Part shown: one piece after another, positions 56,416 to 64,000 of the stretch
Numbering within the stretch: position 1 is the first letter of the stretch
How the letters are laid out: every line of letters starts with the position of its first letter
Assembly (NCBI GenBank): GCA_022701365.1
Contig: JAKUHH010000216.1
Coordinates: 1,010,472-1,074,471 of the forward strand
DNA length: 64,000 bases
Source of the DNA: Mycocentrospora acerina
Lineage: Eukaryota > Ascomycota > Dothideomycetes > Pleosporales
Direction of reading: 5' to 3'
Program-made: the position numbers and the translations under genes
Notes under the pieces: generated by a model
Seen by the model: the letters and a program-made list of their open reading frames with translations, nothing else
Databases searched by the model: none
Told to the model about the DNA's origin: nothing

Positions 56416-56952
56416 ATGCCTCGTACTGTTTACCTTATTGTATATAACTCTCCCCTTTTCCCCGCCCACTGGGGTCTATGGGTCCCGCAACAGGACGGCG
56501 ACCAAAACATTGGAAAGCTCATTCACGCCACGGGAGACGCAAGGAATGGCTTCGAGGTTGCCTTCAAACGAAACTACGACCTTGGTACTACCAGTCGTAG
56601 TTATCAGCTCCTACCTTTGGCCCAAGTTGCTGATCAGCATGTGGTTGATGTCAAGGGGGATGGAAGGAGAGGCACGGATATGACAGCCCATGACTATCTC
56701 GAGCAAGTTGCGCTCAGCATTCCCGCACCAGGTCGAAGCTTGCGATCGGCTACTAGTCAGGTTCGTTGCCCATCATGTTGTAAGATCCTGCTCATTGACA
56801 TGTACTAATTCCCATAACAACAGGGATCAAGACAGAGGGTCGATATTCAAAATTGTCAGACATGGCTCCGAGCTGTAGTGGCTGCACTCGTACAGAATGG
56901 GGTCATGGCCGAAGGAGCTCTTCAGGTGGTCGACAATGCTCCCAAAAACTGA
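56416..56952 (+). CDS. Fungal DUF6914-like protein
   Basis: Two exons, 56416-56760 and 56824-56952, give 157 residues. The start MPRTVYLIVYNSPLFPAHWGLWVPQQ, the middle DQHVVDVKGDG and the C-terminal RQRVDIQNCQTWLRAVVAALVQ (completed across the 63-nt intron) follow the pattern of a fungal family I know as DUF6914; that name is from memory. The C-terminal segment NCQTWLRAV with DNAPKN looks like a conserved catalytic-like region resembling peptidase-type NlpC/P60-like folds, which I cannot prove. No signal peptide or membrane segment. The intron junction S-Q-G-S-R restores the frame and the conserved C-terminus, which supports an intact gene. Confidence 0.72.
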
Positions 56953-57122
56953 GGGGGGCTGAGACGAATTGGGGCTGGAAGTGATGTAGCTGTGTTGTGA
57001 TAACTGAGAGATCTTGTACCAATTTGCTCCATATATTTTGTATACAATCTCAATACTTTAACTCTAAACATCCTTTGGGATCAAATTTGTCTTCCAGACT
57101 ACCAGAAATCCTAGGAGAGCTC

Positions 57123-58115
57123 TCAGACCCCACGAGCTAGAACGAAATAGTCCCAGTAGTCATAGAATTCTCGACGGTCTAGTACTAGAGGCAGATATTT
57201 CGATTCCCATTCTTGGCCAATCCGCGAGGTCCACCGAGCTTTGCAATATTCCCAATAATCCGGATACCATCCAGATTGATGCCAATCGATGATTGCAATG
57301 ATCCGAGGGTTGGGACCAGAGGACAGAATGATGTTACTTGGGTGTATATCAGCGTGCGTGAACACGATGGGAACATTGTCGGGGAGAAAGGAGCGGTATG
57401 GATGTGGGGATGCGTCTTGGACATCCTGGGTTGGACCATATGCGGTCGTGAACCAGTCGTGGAAGATAGAGACGCTCTCGAATGGCCCTGCAGTTGGAGA
57501 GTTGCTATCTGTAAAAATGATGTCTAACAGCGGTTGCTTGCCAACATGACCTGGTCGGAGAATTAGACAAACGCTGTACAAAATTCTGATGGTAGACTAG
57601 AGCGACCGGGGCTTTCAGATTAACCTGACGAAGTTGAACTTACCAATGAATGACGAGTCCTGCTTAACACCGCGCAATGCATGGACCATGTCATGCAATT
57701 GTTGACAAACGGACACCTTTTCTCCTTCAATCAAAGTGTCCCAGCTCTTCTCTAACGTCATGCCGTCCACCAGCTCCATATAAATGAACACTTGATCGTC
57801 GTCCTTGCACCACCCATACACTTCCGGAACAGGCACGACTTCGGAAAGAGTGTTGCGGATGAATAGGAGGCATTGCCCCTCGGCAAGTGTTACCTCCGTC
57901 CCGTATTTCACTAATAGCCCCAGATTGGGAAAAGTTACAGGCGGAGGCCGAGTTATGAGCTCAGCTCTAGGATTTTCTGAGTGACTCGCCACTTTTTTCA
58001 CTTCTGTCGGCGTTGGGAGAGACAGCGGTGCGTTCGGTTTCTTGAAGAATGATGACTCGCGAAATACAACGTTCTCGTCAAACGGGAAGGGTTCACGCCG
58101 TATCTCCTCTTCCAT
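57123..58115 (-). CDS. Aminoglycoside phosphotransferase-like (APH) kinase-fold protein
   Basis: Two exons, 58115-57644 and 57550-57123, give 299 residues. The kinase-like catalytic loop is FTHADIHPSNIIL (His223, Asp225, Asn230) and the metal-binding motif is IIDWHQSGWYPDYWEY (Asp246), with an upstream hinge VFIYMELVDGMTLEKSWDTL. This is the APH/choline kinase superfamily as expanded in filamentous fungi, where most members have no known substrate; it should not be read as antibiotic resistance. The N-terminal part PVTFPNLGLLVKYGTEVTLAEGQCLLFIRNT carries the nucleotide-binding lobe residues (VKYG). Frame continuity across the 93-nt intron supports an intact gene. No targeting signal. Confidence 0.85.
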
Positions 58116-60270
58116 GGTGAAAGAATATACCTCCGACGAGAGTGTTGTATGTTCGTTAGCGGCAATCTTTATAAAGGGTGTGTAAATGAGATCTAGTATC
58201 TCAGTGACAGATTGGTTCGGCGTTTTCTCCCCACCACAGTCGCTCAGCGATGAGTATCAGGGGATTATAGATGTACTTCTTTGACTCGGGACTGAGATTG
58301 GTGAACCTTAAACCAAGCTTCACTAGCTTTTGCTATCTTGTCTAACCTTGACCGTAGTCACATAAAGACCAGCGACTGAGAAGGAGAGTCAAGCACAGGG
58401 GTCGTGAGCGGAGTTTAGTGGAGCGCGTTGGTTGGCGGGAAAGGGAGCATTGAGAGTTGAGTCGCGCAGGCAGTAAGCGGCTGAGGGGTCTGGCACGCAC
58501 TGCTAAGCCGATCTACCGAGGTTGTACCGTGTCCGTGCACCCTTGCACGGATTCATGTCCTGCACGCTGAACACCGACGCGCGTCTCGGCACCATAACTT
58601 TGACGCGCTGTAATTCAGCAACCGTAGCCCTGATTAACGATGCGATTGCAGATCTAGAGTTGTAAGAACTAGGAAAACAACTTGTAATAGCAGAGTTTGC
58701 AAGGAAAAAGAGTATCAACTGCGCAACTCTATCGCGAAGGAAGAGACGCGTAATAACGTCTAGGAGTAAGAGGTATGTAAATAGTAAGCCCAAAGCCTAT
58801 AATAAGAGCTAGAGCTTATAGAATATACTAAAAAGCTTATTAAGTAAGGTCTTTCTTCTATAAAGAGATGATGAAAAATTAATTATCTAAAGTAGCCTCT
58901 TAGCAGCTTAGTAAATGTCCAGGAGGGTGTCCAAGGAAGGACAGCTTACACACGAACAAGAGCACCACCGACATGTAGCAAGTGCCACGAACTAGGAACT
59001 AGGTCACACGCGATGTCAATGTGGATCTGATTATGTGGGGGAGGGTGTATCGTAGGGAAAACCTCGCGTGGGGTGGCCAGCTTACTGATCCGGCCAGCCT
59101 ACTGTCCGAACACGTTAGTTATGGACCTGCGGTATTAGCCTCTGTCGACCTATTGATGGGTGGCCTCGCCCTGTTCCCTGTTTCCTGTGCTCTGCTCCCT
59201 GCTCCCCGCTGCGTTGCTAGGCGTGCCTCCAGAAACAGGAATTTTACTGGCTTTAGTGGTGATCGACCAAGACAACAAGGCTTCCCGTTCGCTCAGTCCT
59301 ATTTAAGCAACGTACCGGCGGACTAATAGTCAGGTGGGTGACCACTGGCGAATCCCCGCTGTTGTATGTGTTTGGTTTTTTTATTTAGTCTCAAACAAAA
59401 CTTGCCGGCCAATATCTGGTTGTGCGGATCCCGTATTTACACTAAATCCATATGGAGAATAGCGAGCTCAAGTGTTTACAAGGAAACATATACTTTTATA
59501 CACCAAGNATAGTCAGGTGGGTGACCACTGGCGAATCCCCGCTGTTGTATGTGTTTGGTTTTTTTATTTAGTCTCAAACAAAACTTGCCGGCCAATATCT
59601 GGTTGTGCGGATCCCGTATTTACACTAAATCCATATGGAGAATAGCGAGCTCAAGTGTTTACAAGGAAACATATACTTTTATACACCAAGTATGCTTGTA
59701 AAACGATTTGCTGTATTGTTATCATAGCTAGCTAGTTGAAGCCATGCGGACCTTCTTGTAGGTTTCTGGTTCCAGTGTCCTTTTCGCATAAAATCATCAA
59801 CACTTAAACTTTAACAAGGAAAATTTGAACTTGTTTAGCAATGGTAGTAATTACTTTTTGGGTTCTTTGTACTGTTCCCATCACAAGTTCTGTCTGATTG
59901 CTCAGCACCGCTAATTGATGTATTTTTAAAAACAAACAAATTGTGCTCCCTCTTTGTTCTGCGTTGCCATACTTGACACTGTGTGTTCACTTGCTCTTGC
60001 CCGGTTTAGGGGTCATTCTCTGTTAATCAGATAAGATATTTCTGATTATCATCACCCAATCTACAATCCTGATTGATTCGTTTCGTTAAATTCAACATTC
60101 CGAGTTATAGCATTGAGGTATGAGTGGACGTTGCGGTAAAACTTCACCCTGAGGTACTTGATGAGTTTTTAGGAACTGCATTATTGTAGTATACTAGACA
60201 AATCTTTGAATTGGTACAATAGGGTTGCCATCGTTACTTTCTTGCATAATGACAAGTTGTTCTATATCAC
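58116..60270. other. AT-rich region with repeat relics, no gene
   Basis: About 2.1 kb without a supported gene. From about 58640 to 58920 the sequence is very AT-rich with short TA-rich words, as in repeat sequence decayed by mutation. A terminal-like motif ACCGTGTCCGTGCAC is at 58526. Two 182-bp identical copies separated by one N lie at 59326-59690. The stretch 59140-59330 is GC-richer with a pyrimidine-rich run but has no recognised coding content. I see no intact retroelement. Confidence 0.55.
59326..59690. repeat. Perfect 182-bp direct duplication split by one N
   Basis: 59326-59507 and 59509-59690 read identically from ATAGTCAGGTGGGTGACC to TACACCAAG, and the only ambiguous base in the window (N at 59508) lies exactly between them. 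A precise tandem copy with a single N at the joint is most simply an overlap between two contigs that was not merged. Confidence 0.9.
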
Positions 60271-63123
60271 CTACATCATGATGCATCTCGAAGCCTTCGT
60301 TTCATTCTGCTTCTTCTCCATTAGTTTAAGCAAATCAGTTGCTTTACTCCCAAAAACCCGTCTGATAATGTCAGCCACGAATAGCTCCGTTGTTCCTAGA
60401 ACACAATCGTTGTCCGGTTTGGCACCAGCTCGAAGTAATTCTGAACAGGCTTTGAACCATGCCTGTTCCAGACTGCTAGGTATAGCTCGTCTGCCTGCTC
60501 CATTTTTGCTATATGCAACTAACTCGTCACAAGATACGAGAAACAAAGTCCAAACTGTTCTGTCTTCATGAGAGTACAAATTTTTGTTGATGGTCTCTTT
60601 ACTGCATGTATCGAAGTGAAGCAGCAATTGTACCATTTCAATATTCACGCTTGGGTCATCCTGCTCTGAGTGGTATTGCATTCCGATTGGCGTGACTCGA
60701 AGTGGGCGAAGTGCGTAGTCTAGAAGAGGCCTACCCTTCTTTTTGATACGACTAGCATCTTCTTCAAGTTTCGCACGCACGTACTTTGTTAGTCGAGCTT
60801 GCACAGCCAGTGCAAGGAAGTTGCAGTGTCCACCTTCATAGTACAGGTCCAAGCCCCTCCCTCTGGGATTGTCTCGCAAATGTGTCCAGTGGTTCTTGAG
60901 ATTGCTGTTCCGTGCATGATAGGAGTTGACCTTATCCAGTTCATCGATGAGAATAGTTGTTGGGGAGTCTTCCCCACCTTCGACTCTAAGCTCAACCTCA
61001 TGAGCATAGTACAAAAACTCGTCAGTAAGCCTAACTAGCTGATTGATACAAGGTTGATCCCGTAGGTCAGAATCATTCAAGGACTTGAGTAGAAACAGTT
61101 GTGTTTTGCACAGTGAAAGCATTGGGTCAAAGCTTGCGTCCAACTTTGCCCGGAGATCCCTGTTGTGATTTTCTCTAAGATACTCGGCCACCGTCCTATG
61201 CATGAAATCGACTGGTTGACTCAAAAAAATCGGATGGGGTCCGTCTTCAACTACCATAAGATCGCCGCATCTATTATGTACTCTTGACTTTAGCTCGTTG
61301 TTGTTAGTGTCGCGAATCGGTTGACACACTGCTTTGATCGCATAATCAGGATCTGAGTGTTCTCTGTCAAGAAGCGAGAATGCGTACAATGGCAGTGGTT
61401 GCAGCTCATCGATGGCAAGTAGAAATATTCTTGCCATATCCGCCTGATAATTTGGGTCGATATTTTCTATCATGGCCTCGAAATATTTATCCAAACCTCG
61501 CGGAAAATTGCTGGTGATCTCTTATAGCTTCTTGACTTGTTCGCCAGTCTTAACTGCATGAACCAAGTCCTTGGTAACAAGGGCAACCCACAGCCAGACT
61601 CCTTTGGCGTACTTCGCAATGTCCGTTACAATCTCTTCGCAGCCGGACTTATTGAAATTGTGCAGTCGCTTAAAATTGGGTTCTTTTAGCAAATTATTGC
61701 GTACGTGATTGGCCATATCGGTCTTGGTATGATCGGACATGTCGACCTTGTGCCTAAGGTCCATGATCTCATGTTCGAAAATAATTCGGTAACGGCTCGA
61801 CACACACTTTTATATTTGACGACTTTGTGAGAAATCCGAGAATCTCAACCACTTCGGATTCTCGTCCATCAATGAAGAAGCAGAATTTGGCATCAAAAGT
61901 CATATCCGCAATTTTTTTGAAACGCCGCTTCAAGTTGGTATAATTCCTACGGTTCATGTTTGGATGGCCTAAGTGTTACTTGCTTCTCCAAGGTAGGTGC
62001 AGCCCGGAGAATTTGATAGAGAAGTGATTGAAACAGCCCTCTTTGAGACTTTTGGAGCTCAAAGCCTTGATTCCAGAAAAAATAGCTTGCTGTAAACAAC
62101 TTTGATGGAGCTGCCCATTGCTTGAGATGCTGAATCGTTTGTGGGTTTTCAGATGCGTACTTCATCATGATTGACTTCCCACTGCCAGGCTGGAATCGAT
62201 GTCAGTAATTGCTTGTAAAACCAAGAATTTATTCATACCTTGCCTGTGACCAGGTAGACCCCATCGCCGCCTCTGAGCCAAGTGGTGAATGAGCTCAATT
62301 TGGGGCCAAACAACCAGTTGTTTGAAGATTTATCTGCATTAGGTATCTCACGCCAGCGTTTATGCAGTATATCAACATGGAGGCTTTCAATGATTCGATT
62401 CTGACGAGCGCAAGCCATATGTTCCTCCTATAAGACACTGAGTTTGACCATCTGGAGTAGTCGAAGATTCGTACGCTGTTCAGAGTTTTTAGAGTCCTGT
62501 TGCATAGGGTGGATTACCTCAGTTATGATCTCAGCCAGTTTGCCATCATAGTTGATCTCCAAGGACTTCTGTGACACTACTATCTCGTTAAGCTGGGCCA
62601 TCGTTGCAGAATGTCGACCACTATCACCCTAGGAGTTAGCAAATGATATCTCTGTCAAACACTAATTCAGAACTTTGACATACGACTGTAGAAATTGTGC
62701 AGAATAGCTCTTGATTTTTTCGTCGAGATCTTCAAATTGAATGCGTAGGTTGTTGAGATCTTTCCGGTTGATCAAGGTTTGAAACGCAACTCGTAGATCT
62801 TCGTATGATTTCCATGATGCAGTTGTTCGCTTTTTCAACTCGTCTAACTCTGTTTTTACACTTTTTGCTAATTTTTCACATACGTCGACTAGCTTGAGCA
62901 AACTTTCCTCATCTGGAGATAATTTTTGTCCTGAAGACATCATATTTTTTACGCGAGTATTGGAGCTTTGAACATTGTTCACAACGTGTGTAAGCTCGTG
63001 GACCTCCGCCATCATGCCGCGTTGGGAACTACGCACATTGCGGGTAATGGAGAAAAGCTTTGACCCAAAGTTAATGAAGGAAATGATGTTAGAGACCAGG
63101 CCCACGACTGCTAGGTCGGCCAT
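60271..63123 (-). pseudogene. Decayed NLR-type STAND NTPase (NACHT-like)
   Basis: Exons 63123-62684, 62620-62518, 62427-62239 and from 62189 onward join in frame and encode an N-terminal helical domain (MADLAVVGLVSNIISFINFG) of the fungal STAND type, a linker RWREIPNADKSSNNWLFG, the P-loop GKPGSGKSIMMKYA at residues 243-256, and a NACHT-like continuation TASYFFWNQGFELQ. The gene is then broken. TAG at 61949-61947 replaces an expected tryptophan before ELYQLEAAF. The A7 run complementary to 61912-61918 has one base too many. A second frame change lies near 61797-61806 after IKVCV. TAA at 61524-61522 interrupts VKKL-EITSNFP. Downstream a long frame retains PLYAFSLLDREHSDPDYAI and FMHRTVAEYL, typical of the DUF7791-like winged region after fungal NACHT domains. 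Its lesions mirror those in the GH18 relic. Fungal NLRs are thought to act in non-self recognition. Confidence 0.82.
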
Positions 63124-64000
63124 GTTGTCCACAGACTAAGTGATGTGTCTGGGGACACAAGGCTGTTATCAGCGAAATCATTGCACAAGAGAGCTTGTGT
63201 CTTTTGAGTTGAACCCCTCACCAGGTTTAGTGCTGACCATGTGACTCAAATAACGTGATTTCTCAGCTGGTGCATATCCTTGGTTGATGAGCAAAGAACA
63301 CCACTCTTAAGCTGCAAAACTGAGGCTACAGCACCTTACATCAGGAGAGCTTAGCTTAGAAGGAAGAACAGCGCCTTAAGGACTAACGTCTGAAAAGGAA
63401 TTATAGTTTTTTTCTAGATAGCCATACTTAAAAGATAAGATATAAGTAAAGAATAACAAGGCATCTATAAAACTAAAAAAGCAAAAATAGAGCACTACTG
63501 TGTCCGTGCGCGTGATGCCTAGATTCGCGTGACGCCCTAAAACACTAAAACTAACCTATACTTTAACACAACATAACTTAACTATTGTAGCTGTAACGAC
63601 TAAGCAAGCGCACAATTAACGTGGCCTACCTCGCTTATAGCATCTAGTCGGCAAAGTCTAGTGCTAACTCTATTTGTATTATACTACACATAGAATACTT
63701 GCTTAAGTATTTTGTGCTTACCATTTAGTATAGTTAAGCAGGTATATTGCGGTGTATCAATAGTAAGGGCAGGGCGCCTGACCATTAAAGTGCTTCGTCG
63801 TTATAATTTAGCTGTTAAGTTAAATTGCAGATTTTTAATTTTTTAAATTTAAAATCTTGACAAAGTCCTAATTCTTTATTCCATAACAACTTTATTTCTA
63901 CATAGGATAGTTTTGGTGTTTCAGGGCGTTGGGTGAGTCTGGGCGTTACCGTGTCCGTGCACTCAATGCGCGGATTCACTCAATGCGCACCTATCGCCAA
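63124..64000. other. AT-rich right end with repeat relics
   Basis: Upstream of the NLR relic, becoming very AT-rich from about 63360. It holds the TIR element at 63514-63947 and two copies of a terminal-like motif (63497 and 63948). No gene is supported. Confidence 0.6.
63514..63947. mobile_element. Small TIR element (MITE-like), decayed
   Basis: A 38-bp inverted repeat flanks 434 bp: left arm 63514-63551 contains GACGCCCTAAAACACTAAAA, right arm 63910-63947 contains TTTTGGTGTTTCAGGGCG. By eye 28 of 38 positions match and nine of the ten mismatches are transitions. The interior is AT-rich with no open frame. Size, inverted ends and lack of coding fit a non-autonomous DNA element or fragment; the superfamily and target site duplication are not established. 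Confidence 0.6.

Noticed and set aside
57123..58115. Antibiotic-resistance reading of the APH-like gene
   Set aside because: Fungal genomes carry many APH-fold proteins of unknown substrate; nothing here points to drug modification.
59020..59700. LTR of a retrotransposon
   Set aside because: Considered because of the direct duplication, but the copies are adjacent, separated only by an N, have no primer-binding site or TG...CA ends, and an assembly overlap explains them better.

Overview
The window is nuclear DNA of a filamentous ascomycete. Genes sit every 2-2.5 kb on both strands, introns are short (about 48-125 nt) with GTRNGT donors and CTAAC-like branch sites, and several protein types are characteristic of Pezizomycotina (HSF-type Sfl1-like regulator, DUF7137-type cell-surface protein, GH55 glucanase, a fungal NLR relic). 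The protein set and the signs of C-to-T decay fit a Dothideomycete, probably Pleosporales. That assignment is inference from protein style, not from a search.

Layout: 1-2.0 kb is the 5' three quarters of a secreted GH55 beta-1,3-glucanase cut by the window edge. 4-8.6 kb holds a hotdog thioesterase, a small unknown protein, an inositol monophosphatase and a BTB protein. 10-24 kb holds a ubiquitin E2, an Msb3/Gyp3-like Rab GAP, a purine phosphoribosyltransferase, an F-box protein and an Sfl1-like regulator, separated by microsatellite and minisatellite DNA. 24-36.8 kb holds a GPI-type wall protein, a DUF2458-like protein, a COX14-like cytochrome oxidase assembly factor, a Cys-rich membrane protein, an RRM nucleolar-type protein, two low-complexity proteins and eIF3l. 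37-51.2 kb holds an EthD protein, a nitrilase-family hydrolase, a Rad26/CSB ATPase, a DUF7137 protein, Paf1 and Erg25.

From about 51.2 kb the character changes. There is a decayed chitin-binding/GH18 chitinase, an ankyrin-like small protein, a DUF6914-like protein, an APH-type kinase-like protein, AT-rich repeat relics, a perfect 182-bp duplication split by a single N (probably an unmerged contig overlap), a decayed NLR-type NTPase and a small terminal-inverted-repeat element. Nonsense changes in both pseudogenes are nearly all G:C-to-A:T transitions, as expected of repeat-induced point mutation. I read this end as an accessory, repeat-influenced segment.

The 1-51 kb part is ordinary housekeeping and cell-surface gene content with no obvious operon-like or cluster logic; chromatin and transcription functions (RAD26, PAF1) and wall or secretion functions (GH55, GPI protein, DUF7137) are interspersed. 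I did not find a convincing new multi-gene system. The most notable features are the decayed right end, the TIR element with a terminal-like motif occurring three times, several in-frame introns that can be mistaken for coding sequence, and a possible start codon split by an intron at ERG25. Exon coordinates were worked out by hand from splice signals and reading-frame continuity.
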